From Paracoccus kondratievae (lineage in GTDB: Bacteria > Pseudomonadota > Alphaproteobacteria > Rhodobacterales > Rhodobacteraceae), in NCBI RefSeq assembly GCF_009301415.1, contig NZ_CP045073.1:434001-498000 (forward strand): a DNA stretch of 64,000 bases. Direction: 5' to 3'. Positions 43,947-52,250 of this stretch are shown in pieces. A program made the translations under genes and the position numbers. The notes beneath the pieces are model-generated. The model was not told the DNA's origin. It saw nothing but the letters and a program-made list of their open reading frames with translations, and made no database searches. Position 1 is the stretch's first letter, and each line of letters begins with the position of its first letter.

Positions 43947-44633
43947 CTACTGGGTCGAGTTTATGATCACTTCTTCGCCGAAGTTTCCGTTGCGAGGCTC
44001 GGGCTTATAGCTGGAATTCTGGGCCCGCATCACACGAACTGGCCGAATCCCTGCCTCAAGCGCAGCGCGCATGTCGCTGTCAGCATCGCCATAGTATATT
44101 TTCAGCTCATGATCCTTTAGAAACTGGACCTTGTTTTCGGACGAAGCGGTGAAAACGACGTCATTCATTTTTCCAAGGCCAAAGGCGCTTTTCAAAGTGG
44201 CAGTCAAGGTTTCCCCACCGCTACCTTTCGTGCGTCCGGTGATAAAGTAAATCTCGTCACCGCGCGCTACATGCATATCCAACAGCTCTCGCGCAACTTC
44301 TTTCGGCATCGAATACCGGTCGCAATTGTTGGTGTGGATATCGGTCCAGAACTCATCCATCTTAAGGTAATCGTCAGAGCCGGGCGAATATTTGTTCTGA
44401 CCATAATAAAAGCAGGGGCTGGAAAACAGCACCGTATCATCCACATCAAAGCCAACGGCCATGGGTGGTTGCCCTTCCAGACTGGCCACAATTTGCGGGA
44501 CTGAAACCCAGCGCACCGGTGCGGTCGCCAGCAGCTCGGAAGTCGTGACGCCGGGATTAAGATTAGAGATATCATCTGCCAGAGCTGGCCAGGCTGCAAG
44601 CACCAACGCCATCGAGATCATTCGTTTCGACAT
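43947..44633 (-). CDS. aphA: Class B acid phosphatase (AphA)
   Basis: 228 residues, signal peptide about 1-19 (WPALA before DDISNL). HAD-type catalytic motif with nucleophile Asp63 and acid Asp65 in VGFDVDDTVLFSSPCFYYG, motif II in YFITGRTKGSG, and motif III YYGDADSDM. AphA is a periplasmic, metal-dependent nonspecific phosphomonoesterase and phosphotransferase. It lies upstream of the Pgt-like sensing and Afu-like uptake genes on the same strand, separated by 249 bp. Being periplasmic, it may compete with or complement uptake of intact phosphate esters. Confidence 0.92.
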   Translation of the reverse strand: MSKRMISMALVLAAWPALADDISNLNPGVTTSELLATAPVRWVSVPQIVASLEGQPPMAVGFDVDDTVLFSSPCFYYGQNKYSPGSDDYLKMDEFWTDIHTNNCDRYSMPKEVARELLDMHVARGDEIYFITGRTKGSGGETLTATLKSAFGLGKMNDVVFTASSENKVQFLKDHELKIYYGDADSDMRAALEAGIRPVRVMRAQNSSYKPEPRNGNFGEEVIINSTQ

Positions 44634-44910
44634 ATGCGATCTCTGTCCTTTTTTCTGTGAACGGTATTATGCCCATTCCGGTGGTGATATGAGCGGTATC
44701 CTGGCTCGGGCTGGGTCAGTTCACGATACCGAAGCTTGCCACCAAAGCAAACGCGCTGCCTATCGCCTAACCCGTCACCTTCACCAGACCGCAATCCACG
44801 CGACCGCGCAAGTTGCGAATTGACAGCTCCGCCCTGCCCGCCCAATACCGGCAGAAGGGATACAGGAGCGCGCGCAGCTGCCTGCACAACATCTGTTGTT
44901 CGCGATCAGT

Positions 44911-45846
44911 TCAGAAATTCACCCTATCGCCGCCTTTCAGGCCCAGGATTTCGCGCGCCTCCTCGGGGGTGGCGACCTCGCTGCCCAGATCCTCGATGAT
45001 GCGGCGGATCTTGGCGACCTGCTGGGCATTGGATTCCGCCAGTTTCCCGCGCGAGATCAGCAGCGAATCCTCAAGCCCGACACGGACATTGCCGCCCATC
45101 TGGCTGGCCGTGGTTGCAAAGGGCATCTGCGCGCCGCCCGCGCCAAGAACCGACCAGCGGTAATCATCGCCGAACAGCCGGTCGGCGGTGCGCTTCATGA
45201 AGATCAGGTTGTCGATATCGGGGCCGATACCGCCCAGGATGCCGAAGATGAACTGGATGAAGACCGGCGCCTTGAACAGCCCGATATCCATGCAGAAGCG
45301 CAGGTTATAAAGATGGCCGACATCGTAGCATTCATGCTCGAACTTGATATCGTGGGGGGCAAGCTGGTTCGCAGCGTTCTCGATATCAGCGAAGGTGTTG
45401 CGGAAGATATTGCCGTCGGACTTGGCGACGTAGTCGCGCTCCCAGTCGAATTTCCAGCTGTCATAGCGCTTGGCCAGCGGGTGGAAGCTAAAGTTCATGC
45501 TGCCCATGTTCAGCGAACACATCTCGGGCGAGAAGCGCAGCGCGGGCCGGATCCGCTCGTCTACGGTGTTGGTCAGGCTGCCGCCGGTCGAGATGTTGAT
45601 GACGGCATCGGTGGATTGCTTGATGCGCGGCAGGAAGGCGGCAAAGGCATCGGGGTCGATGGTGACGCCGCCGTCATGGGGACGGCGCGCATGCAAATGC
45701 AGGATCGCCGCCCCCGCCTCGGACGCCGCGATGGCCTGCGTGGCGATATCTTCGGGCGTATAAGGCAGCGCGTCAGACATTGTCGGCGTATGGATCGCAC
45801 CAGTAATGGCGCAGGTGATCACAACCGGCTGTTTCTTGCGGGACAT
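44911..45846 (-). CDS. Beta-keto acid cleavage enzyme (BKACE, DUF849)
   Basis: 311 residues. Begins KKQPVVITCAITGAIHTPTMS and has the zinc-binding HLHARRPHDG (two histidines), NISTGGSLT, SLNMGSMNF, and the C-terminal VRVGLEDSLLISRGKLAESNAQQV, all standard for this family. BKACE enzymes condense a beta-keto acid with acetyl-CoA, giving acetoacetate and a CoA ester; Kce in lysine fermentation and dehydrocarnitine cleavage are known cases. With a cyclase and an MFS carrier upstream, it appears to be the last step of a small catabolic pathway under the TetR regulator. The keto acid is not predictable from sequence alone. Confidence 0.92.
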   Translation of the reverse strand: MSRKKQPVVITCAITGAIHTPTMSDALPYTPEDIATQAIAASEAGAAILHLHARRPHDGGVTIDPDAFAAFLPRIKQSTDAVINISTGGSLTNTVDERIRPALRFSPEMCSLNMGSMNFSFHPLAKRYDSWKFDWERDYVAKSDGNIFRNTFADIENAANQLAPHDIKFEHECYDVGHLYNLRFCMDIGLFKAPVFIQFIFGILGGIGPDIDNLIFMKRTADRLFGDDYRWSVLGAGGAQMPFATTASQMGGNVRVGLEDSLLISRGKLAESNAQQVAKIRRIIEDLGSEVATPEEAREILGLKGGDRVNF

Positions 45847-45870
45847 GAGGTTCTCCTTGACGGGGGCGCG

Positions 45871-47088
45871 TCACTGCGCCGGAACGACGGATGCGGATTT
45901 CTCAAATCGCGGCAGGCACAGGATCACCACCGATCCCGCGACCAGCAGGCAGATCACCGTCCAGATGGTCGAATTGTAATTGCCCGAGGCGTCATAAAGC
46001 CTGCCCGCCAGCGCCGGCCCCGTGGCCGTACCGATCAGGAACATCGAGTAGATAAAGCCATAGACGAAGGCATAGCGGGCCATGCCAAAATATCGCGCGG
46101 TCAGATAGGCGATCAGATCAGCCTCAGCCCCAAGCGACAGGCCGATCAGGGCCGCAGCAAGCGGCACCATGCCCGGACCTCCGTAAAGCAGCAAGAGACA
46201 GCCCCCGGCGGTCGCGAGAAACAGGGTCGCAGCCACATAAGGAGCGAAAAAGCGGTCGATCAGCCAGCCGGTGAGCAGCCGCCCACCCAGCACGCCAAAG
46301 CCAATGACCGAGGCGGTACTGGCCGCGGCAATCGGCGTCATGCCCGCATCCCGCAGCAACGGCACCATGTGGACGACCAATGCAGACACCGCCACGGCGA
46401 CAGCTGCAAATGAGATGCCCACACTCCAGAACAGCCGGCTGCGGAACAGTTCGCCCCGACCCTCGGCAAGGCTGGCTTTTGCGACGCGCGGCATGGGGGC
46501 GCTGCGAAACCCCAAAAGAACAAAAGGCCAGGGAACCAGCGCCAGCAGGGCCAGGACAAGGTAACCCGTCCGCCAGCTATAACTTTGGTTCAGGCTGGCA
46601 AGCAGCAAGGGAAGGGTGATGGCGGCAACGGCAATCCCTGCTTGCGAGATGCCAAGCGCCAACCCACGCACCTTGTCAAAGGCTCCATTCACCGCGCGGG
46701 TGTAATTGATCGGGGTCGTCCCTGCCCCGGCCAAAGCGGCCAGTGCGTAAAGCATATGGAATTGACCGATCGAGCCCTCAAAACGGCTCATTGCGTAAAG
46801 TACCCCGGACAAAAGCGGGATCGAAACCAGCGCTACCAGCCGCGTCCCGACACGGTCGATCAGATTGCCCAGAAACGGCGCGATCACCGCAAGAACCAAC
46901 GTCGTATAAAGGAATGACGAGGTTACTTGCCCCCTGCTCCAGCCGAATTCAGCCTCCAGCGGAGCGACAAAACTGCCAAGGCTGTAGAAGGGCAGAGAGC
47001 TAAGCCCCGCCGCACTGCCAAGCGTTGCTGCCAGCAGCAGAACGCCGTTCCGACGAAACTCGCCAGAGCTTTCTTGATTCTGGATCAT
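45871..47088 (-). CDS. MFS transporter
   Basis: 405 residues with twelve membrane segments. The first loop motif is GNLIDRVGTRLVAL, and the central loop and helix 7 follow the family pattern. ATG 47088 is supported by AGGGA seven bases upstream; a longer start at 47148 would overlap the cyclase stop and adds no recognisable sequence. The layout resembles the oxalate/formate or monocarboxylate-type carriers. It sits between the cyclase and BKACE genes and is likely the importer for their substrate, or an exporter. Confidence 0.88.
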   Translation of the reverse strand: MIQNQESSGEFRRNGVLLLAATLGSAAGLSSLPFYSLGSFVAPLEAEFGWSRGQVTSSFLYTTLVLAVIAPFLGNLIDRVGTRLVALVSIPLLSGVLYAMSRFEGSIGQFHMLYALAALAGAGTTPINYTRAVNGAFDKVRGLALGISQAGIAVAAITLPLLLASLNQSYSWRTGYLVLALLALVPWPFVLLGFRSAPMPRVAKASLAEGRGELFRSRLFWSVGISFAAVAVAVSALVVHMVPLLRDAGMTPIAAASTASVIGFGVLGGRLLTGWLIDRFFAPYVAATLFLATAGGCLLLLYGGPGMVPLAAALIGLSLGAEADLIAYLTARYFGMARYAFVYGFIYSMFLIGTATGPALAGRLYDASGNYNSTIWTVICLLVAGSVVILCLPRFEKSASVVPAQ

Positions 47089-47144
47089 CGGTTTATCCCT
47101 GAAAAGACGTGAGGACATGCCCGCCGCAAGCGCGGCGGCGCAGT

Positions 47145-47924
47145 TCATTCGTCAAAGATGGCGACGGCGCGGGTCCAGCCGGCAGAGGCCGCGCGGATCT
47201 TGACCGGAAAGCACGACACCATAAAACCAAAGGACGGCAGGCCTTCCAGATTGTGCAGCTTTTCAATCTGGCAATAGCCGCGCACCATCCCGGCGCGATG
47301 CCCTTCCCAAATGATGGCGGGGTCGCGAGTTTCTTCCCACCGCTTGCGGGTATGGACGAAAGGCGCATCCCAGGACCAGCCGTCGGTCCCGACGACACGG
47401 ATACCGCGCTGCGTCAGCCACAGCGTCGCCTCGCGCCCCATACCGCAGCCACGGGACACGTAATCCGGCTGACCATAGGCAAGCCCGGCCGAGGTATTGA
47501 CCAGCACGATATCGCCCGGCATCAGTTCGTGGCCGATACGGGCCAACTCGGCCTCGATTTCGGTAGCCGAGACCAGATGCCCGTCCGGCAGATGGCGAAA
47601 ATCCAGTTTGACGCCGCGACCATAGAACCAGTCCAGCGGCAATTCATCAATCCTTGCCGCCGGAACACCGCCATCCATGGTGGAATGATAGTGATAAGGC
47701 GCATCGACATGGGTGCCGTTATGGGTGGAAAGCCGAACTTTCTCGAGCGCCCAGCCCTCGGACCCCGGCAGTTGCTCTACCGTCATGCCAGGAAAGAAGG
47801 CAATGATGTCCGGTCCGGTGGCATCATGGGCAAAATATTCGATGCTGGGCCCCATGCCCGGCGGGTCGGCATAGTCCGTATTCTCAATCGGGACCGACAG
47901 ATCAACGATGCGGCGGCTTGACAT
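47145..47924 (-). CDS. Cyclase family protein (kynurenine-formamidase-like metal hydrolase)
   Basis: 259 residues from ATG 47924, which has the strong site GAGGAGGTGCGC before it; the open frame upstream has no homology. The metal motif THNGTHVDAPYHY is present, followed by LPLDWFYGRGVKLDF and GDIVLVNTSAG. The family contains kynurenine formamidase and isatin hydrolase; members open amide or lactam bonds using a divalent metal. It is the first gene of the TetR-controlled operon and probably the initial hydrolytic step that supplies the acid degraded by the BKACE enzyme. Confidence 0.9.
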   Translation of the reverse strand: MSSRRIVDLSVPIENTDYADPPGMGPSIEYFAHDATGPDIIAFFPGMTVEQLPGSEGWALEKVRLSTHNGTHVDAPYHYHSTMDGGVPAARIDELPLDWFYGRGVKLDFRHLPDGHLVSATEIEAELARIGHELMPGDIVLVNTSAGLAYGQPDYVSRGCGMGREATLWLTQRGIRVVGTDGWSWDAPFVHTRKRWEETRDPAIIWEGHRAGMVRGYCQIEKLHNLEGLPSFGFMVSCFPVKIRAASAGWTRAVAIFDE

Positions 47925-48130
47925 GCGCACCTCCTCCCTCAAACGCAGGGCATGACCGACCAACCCCCGCGAATGGATACGCAAGGTGGTGCCGTCAGGA
48001 CGGCAGACAGATATGCCCACAAACATGAGCCCGGGGGCCCAATTCTCCCTCGACCTGACCTGCCGCGCAATTCGCAGCTTTTGGACCGGGTCCACTGCTG
48101 ATAGCAAAGAATCAATGACCCGTAAAGAAT

Positions 48131-48150
48131 TTGATTGGTCGTCCGTTCAA
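48131..48150. promoter_or_regulatory. Candidate TetR operator between divergent genes
   Basis: The 20-bp stretch has the form TTGA-NN-GG-N-CG-N-CC-NN-TCAA, a near palindrome with 14 of 20 bases symmetric. It lies 17 bp before the TetR start and in the divergent promoter region of the cyclase operon. Size and place suit a TetR dimer; no binding evidence exists. Confidence 0.45.
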
Positions 48151-48167
48151 ATTTGAGATCCGCCGCC

Positions 48168-48827
48168 ATGACCGAGAAACCAACCTCTGACCGCATCCTT
48201 GACGCCGCCGAGCGCCTCTTTGCCGAACATGGTGGCGAGGATGGTGTTTCGATGCGCGAACTTGCGGCGGCGGCCGATGTGAAGCTGTCACTGCTGAGCT
48301 ATCACTTTGGCGGCAAGGCCGGCCTTTATCGCGCAGTCTTTGCTCGCCGGGCCAACCAGCTGGCCGAGGCGCGCAGCGATGCGCTGGCTCAGGCGATCGG
48401 GCGCCCCGAATTCGGCATCCGGGATTTGGCCGAAGCCTTTGTGCGCCCTTCGGTCGCGATGCGCTATTCCGGCAATCAGCAGGGGGCAGCTTTCGCATTG
48501 CTGACAGCCTTTGAGGCGATCGACCCGCGCGAGGCCAGGCGCGGCATCCTGGCCGAGCATTATGACCCCACCGCGCAGCGCTTTATCGCGGCGCTGTCGC
48601 AGCTCTATCCCGGCGCACCGCGTCAAAGCATCGCCGACGCCTATCTGTTCATGGTCGGCGCACTGGTCATGACGCTGGCTTCGGGCAGCCGCTTTGCGCG
48701 TCTGGGCGCACATGACAGCAGCAAGCAACCCTCCCCCGATACCGAAAGCCTGACCCTTCATCTGATCGACTTTTGCACGGGGGGTGTTGATCGGGTGCTG
48801 TCAGCCCATAAACCGACGGCAGGGTGA
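48168..48827 (+). CDS. TetR-family transcriptional regulator
   Basis: 219 residues. N-terminal helix-turn-helix SDRILDAAERLFAEHGGEDGVSMRELAAAADVKLSLLSYHFGGKAGLYRAVF; the rest is the variable helical ligand domain, with the CECR_C-like length. ATG 48168 is used because the upstream in-frame start covers the probable operator. It is divergent from the cyclase-MFS-BKACE operon and most likely represses it until the substrate or an intermediate binds. Confidence 0.9.
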   Translation: MTEKPTSDRILDAAERLFAEHGGEDGVSMRELAAAADVKLSLLSYHFGGKAGLYRAVFARRANQLAEARSDALAQAIGRPEFGIRDLAEAFVRPSVAMRYSGNQQGAAFALLTAFEAIDPREARRGILAEHYDPTAQRFIAALSQLYPGAPRQSIADAYLFMVGALVMTLASGSRFARLGAHDSSKQPSPDTESLTLHLIDFCTGGVDRVLSAHKPTAG

Positions 48828-48991
48828 CGGCAGCCTGTCTGGACGACGCCCTCAACAATGACGACATGCCCATCACAGGCACCAAGACGGCGGGCGCGGG
48901 CTTGCTGATACTCCGGCGCATGATAACAGGCATACGCACTGGCAAGGTCAGGAAAGCGGATCACGGCATGACGCTGAAGGGCAGGAAGGGC
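48764..48991 (-). pseudogene. DUF1330-family remnant (C-terminal part)
   Basis: After an in-frame TAG the translation reads ALQRHAVIRFPDLASAYACY, then HAPEYQQARARRLGACDG and HVVIVEGV. This is the conserved C-terminal half of small DUF1330 proteins (about 95 residues). The N-terminal half is missing or shifted out of frame, and the 3' tail runs into the end of the TetR gene. It appears to be a decayed gene. Identification is by motif only. Confidence 0.5.
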
Positions 48992-49665
48992 CTATCGGCG
49001 ACGCCGATCTTTGCTGTCCTCTGCGCCTGCGGCCACAACACCCGCAAAATCCTTACCCATCTCGGGGCGCTTTTGTCCCTGTTGCTTCAGCGGGTCGCCG
49101 CAATCCTTGGACAGGAAAATCCACGCATCAAGGTCAAAATAGCCGCCTGAAAGGTTGTTCAGACCGGACTCTTTACCCCACCGCCTGATCTCGCCTGCAT
49201 CACAACCATCACCCGCGTTGCCGCCCCCCTATCGCAGGCGACCGATATGGCCTCTGGCGACAGCACTGGACTGTGCAGATCACCGCCTCTTTGGTGAGGC
49301 GAGGACAGTGAAAGCACCCTCATCACATCCGTGCAGCAGAGCTCAGGTTAGTTCCCAGTGTTTCCGCACCTGCCTTCACGCAGGCCGCACAGGAAACTGT
49401 CCCAGCTTTGCTGGGGTCATGTGATGCGCCCCATCGCGCAGCTTGCAAGAAAGCCGAACAGAACGATGAAGCACTCAGCCCCGCAGCCCTGTTTGGCATC
49501 AGGCAAACAATAGGATGACGGGCCAGGCACTCCGATCAACATACTCATAACCCACAAACCAGCGCAGACATTGTTGACGGAGCCGATAGCACGTCGTCGG
49601 CATCATCGGATGCCAGACGGGCAGCCGCCTGGGCAAGCGGCCGCCTTATCTGTCGCGCGATATGA
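48992..49665. other. Gene-poor stretch of about 670 bp
   Basis: Several short frames exist on both strands, but none resembles a known family or has a good ribosome site. I see no strong hairpin terminator, tRNA or repeat here. Together with the DUF1330 remnant it looks like a decaying region between two gene clusters. Confidence 0.4.
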
Positions 49666-50070
49666 TCAGGGGATAGCAGCGACTGCATCAATCTCGACCC
49701 TGACAGCCGGATCATAAAGCGCGGCGACACCGATCAGCGCACTTGCCGGAGGGCGGCTCTGGTCGATGTGGCGATCTCTTACAGAACGGATTGTGCCAAG
49801 GTCAGCAGAGGACAGGTCGCGGATATAGATCGTCATTCTGGCGACATTCGAGAAATCCGCATTCGCCGCCTGCAACGTGTCTTTGAGGTTCTGGAACACC
49901 TGCTCCAGCTGATCTTCCAGCTCTGGTCCCGCCAGGGTTCCATCCTGGCGCAGCGGCACATGGCCCGACAAAAACAGCAGCTTGCCACTTTCGACCAAAA
50001 TGGCCTGCGAAATATTGGGGATGTTGATGTCAGCGGGATTCACCGCCTGCATTTGTGCCTTGAGGGTCAT
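49666..50070 (-). CDS. RidA/YjgF-family protein lacking the catalytic arginine
   Basis: 134 residues, whole length of a RidA-type trimer subunit: ISQAILVESGKLLFLSGHVPL, ELEDQLEQVFQNLKDTLQAA, VARMTIYIRDL, and the C-terminal RVEIDAVAAIP. RidA deaminases need the arginine in the PARS/PART motif, but here the matching segment reads RPPASALIGVAAL, with serine in its place. Such subfamilies are thought not to hydrolyse 2-aminoacrylate imines. It appears monocistronic, and a GCGGTCC-N3-GGACCGC dyad lies in its leader at 50094-50110. Confidence 0.87.
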   Translation of the reverse strand: MTLKAQMQAVNPADINIPNISQAILVESGKLLFLSGHVPLRQDGTLAGPELEDQLEQVFQNLKDTLQAANADFSNVARMTIYIRDLSSADLGTIRSVRDRHIDQSRPPASALIGVAALYDPAVRVEIDAVAAIP

Positions 50071-50093
50071 GTTTTTGAAACTCCGATATCAGT

Positions 50094-50110
50094 GCGGTCC
50101 GTCGGACCGC
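50094..50110. promoter_or_regulatory. Small perfect dyad in the leader of the RidA-family gene
   Basis: GCGGTCC and GGACCGC are separated by three bases, 24 bp upstream of the start codon at 50070. It may be an operator or a hairpin. The rest of the 291-bp gap up to the MFS gene shows nothing assignable. Confidence 0.3.
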
Positions 50111-50361
50111 TGGGAAAGGCGCCGGTCAAAAGTCAGCGCGACAAGGGGAAAGCCAGCCCGCAGAAGGCATGTCTTGTAAGCTGGCAGGCAGGATGGAGCG
50201 TGAAAAGGACACGCCTCTTTTCGCCCGTCCAGTGATTATGCGGCCAGTTCCTGGTTGATCCTCAGCCGGGAAGCTCTGTCCATTCTACGCAGCGCGCGCC
50301 TATGCAGCATACGGGGGACAGAAAGTTGGGGGCGGCCTCATGCCCGGAACTGTTTGAAGGG

Positions 50362-51558
50362 TCAGGCTGCGGACTGGCCGCGGCGCACGCCGACAGACAA
50401 CGCAAGAGTCGCCAGCAACAACAGCGCAGCGGGGCAGAGCCACAGCGGCACAGTGCCGATACGGCCCAGCGTTTGCGCGACCGGGGGCGCGAAACTGGCA
50501 CCAAGGAACAGCGCAAAGCTGTAGATGGCAAGGGCAAGGCCACGGTTGGTATTGCTTGCCCGGCCCGCGACGGTTGCGATCAGGCCGGGAACGGCAAGAG
50601 CAACGCCCGCAGCAAGGGCGGCGGCGGCCGCGCCAATTGCAAGCGACGAACCAGCCGTAGCGATGGCAAGCGCCAGCGCCGCAAGCACCAGGCCCGCCCG
50701 CGCAGTCACCGTGGCACCGTATCGACGGGTCAGGGGCGCCGCTGCGAATGCCAGCAGCAACGGCGGCAAACCGATCAGGCGCAGGGTCTGCAGATCAATG
50801 CCAAGCTGTGCACCCAGAGCCTGCGCGCCACCGTAGAATGAGACAAACCCGAACAGGACGGTAACCGCAGCAGCCCAGGCCGCAAGGATGACCGGATCGC
50901 GCAAAAGCGAACCAAGACGCGACCCGCCCGAGACAGGCGCAGAAGCAAGCGTCGCGCGCCCTGCCGACACCGCAAAAAACAGACCCGCCGCACCAAGCAG
51001 ATAAAATGGGGCAAGCTGAAGCATCGTCTGGGTCATGCCTCCAGGCGCCCATGCAGCAAAAAGTTGCGCCAGCGGGGCTGCACCAAGAAATGCGAAACTC
51101 ATCAGCGATACGCCTAGCGGGCGATGCTTTGGCGGCAGTTCCTCAGTCACCAGCGACAAGGCAACAGGGGGAAAGATCGAGGCAGCAAGGCCTTGTACCG
51201 CCCGCGCTGCCAAAAGTGCCTGAAAGCTGTCGGCGAGGGCAACAAAGCCAGTTGCGATAGCCGTCGCAATCAGGCCGATCAGGATCATCCGCTTGCGGCC
51301 CAGACGGTCCGACATCGGCCCAAGCAGCAGAAAACCTGCCGCATATGCCACGCCGAAAGCGGTGCCGGCCAAGGCTGCCTGTGCCGGATCGATGCCAAAC
51401 CGTGCCGAGATTTCGGCGACCATCGGGATCGTTACATAAAGCTGGCCAACCACCATGAACCCGCAGGCCATAAGCAGCGCGAGCAACGAGATATGGCGCA
51501 CTGCCAGGGCCTCGGCCCTAAACTGAGACCCGACGTTAAGTGTAGATTTAAGATGCAT
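50362..51558 (-). CDS. MFS transporter (drug-efflux type)
   Basis: 398 residues with twelve membrane segments. The motif A loop reads GPMSDRLGRKRMILIGL, and helix 1 region GQLYVTIPMVAEISARFGIDPAQAAL is typical of the YnfM/Bcr-like DHA1 group. The N terminus includes about 20 polar residues before helix 1. A MerR regulator gene lies 22 bp upstream on the same strand, so the two form an operon, a usual arrangement for inducible efflux pumps. The substrate is unknown. Confidence 0.9.
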   Translation of the reverse strand: MHLKSTLNVGSQFRAEALAVRHISLLALLMACGFMVVGQLYVTIPMVAEISARFGIDPAQAALAGTAFGVAYAAGFLLLGPMSDRLGRKRMILIGLIATAIATGFVALADSFQALLAARAVQGLAASIFPPVALSLVTEELPPKHRPLGVSLMSFAFLGAAPLAQLFAAWAPGGMTQTMLQLAPFYLLGAAGLFFAVSAGRATLASAPVSGGSRLGSLLRDPVILAAWAAAVTVLFGFVSFYGGAQALGAQLGIDLQTLRLIGLPPLLLAFAAAPLTRRYGATVTARAGLVLAALALAIATAGSSLAIGAAAAALAAGVALAVPGLIATVAGRASNTNRGLALAIYSFALFLGASFAPPVAQTLGRIGTVPLWLCPAALLLLATLALSVGVRRGQSAA

Positions 51559-51580
51559 GTAATCCTGTCCCCTGCCCGTC

Positions 51581-51958
51581 CTATTGCTGCTGCGCCTCTG
51601 CGATCAGCTTGTGCATACGGGCAATGCTGGCTTCCAGATCGCGCCGGAACGCGGTCAATTCACTGATCTGGGTATCGGCCTTGGCGATCTGCGTCTGCAG
51701 GATCTCCAGCACCTTTTCCTTGCCCTTGATGCCGCTTGCATCTTCAAAATACAGGTCGATGACAGCGGCAATTTCGTCCAGACTCAGCCCAAGACGCTTG
51801 AGCGCGGCGATCTTTTCCAACCGCTTGAGCGCGGTCTGGTCGTAATAGCGATAACCCGCACCCTCACGCTCGGCAGGTTTCAGCAGGCCCAGACGTTCGT
51901 AATAGTGGATCGTGCGATGGCTGACTCCAGCCCGCTCGGACAGTTCTCCGATTTGCAT
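51581..51958 (-). CDS. MerR-family regulator
   Basis: About 125 residues. The DNA-binding part MQIGELSERAGVSHRTIHYYERLGLL and YRYYDQTALKRLEKIAALKRLGLSLDEIAAVI is complete, followed by a coiled-coil dimerisation helix. No cysteine cluster is present, so it is not a metal sensor of the CadR type; it resembles drug- or stress-responsive MerR proteins. ATG 51958 is chosen; a TTG at 51970 is possible. It precedes the MFS efflux gene and probably activates that operon. Confidence 0.9.
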   Translation of the reverse strand: MQIGELSERAGVSHRTIHYYERLGLLKPAEREGAGYRYYDQTALKRLEKIAALKRLGLSLDEIAAVIDLYFEDASGIKGKEKVLEILQTQIAKADTQISELTAFRRDLEASIARMHKLIAEAQQQ

Positions 51959-52046
51959 ACGAGACGACAATTTCGCACCACATTAACCTGACGTTGGGTG
52001 TATATCTAGGGAGGCAGAGGCAGGTTGTCAACCGCGCCCCCAATTC

Positions 52047-52126
52047 GTCCCTGCATACGCGGGGATAAGTCCGATTTCTGCCAGCGCCCAAGGCGGGTGG
52101 CCGGTTCATCCCCGCGTATGTGGGAC
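52047..52126. repeat. Pair of CRISPR-repeat-like palindromes in inverted orientation
   Basis: GTCCCTGCATACGCGGGGAT at 52047-52066 and ATCCCCGCGTATGTGGGAC at 52108-52126 are inverted copies with three differences and one indel. Each unit is itself a small hairpin, and with the flanking bases (GGGGATAAG; CGGTTCATCCCC) resembles type I-E CRISPR repeats. Measured as direct repeats the units start 61 bp apart, the usual I-E period, but the match is better inverted. No cas gene is in the window. Confidence 0.5.
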
Positions 52127-52250
52127 CAGACTTGTTGCAAACCTTTGACTATCCTGCATTTCCACCATGTCAATAAAACTACTGATTTTGCTGGCCGAAA
52201 ACAGCGGCGATCCGGGCCCCAAAAATCGTCACCCTACCCAAGCGCCAGAC

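Noticed and set aside
44896..46413. 505-residue open frame on the plus strand
   Set aside because: Antisense to the BKACE and MFS genes, spanning both; GC-rich codon bias keeps the frame open and no domain is visible.
49155..49424. 89-residue plus-strand frame in the gene-poor region
   Set aside because: No ribosome site, no family resemblance, Pro/Ser/Arg-rich composition typical of non-coding GC-rich DNA.
51966..52015. Possible dyad in the promoter of the MerR-MFS operon
   Set aside because: The symmetry around ACCTGACGTTGGGT is weak and no promoter with the elongated spacer could be placed, so no operator is called.
52041..52130. A functional CRISPR array
   Set aside because: Only two diverged units, better matched in inverted than direct orientation, and no cas genes; reported as a repeat pair instead.
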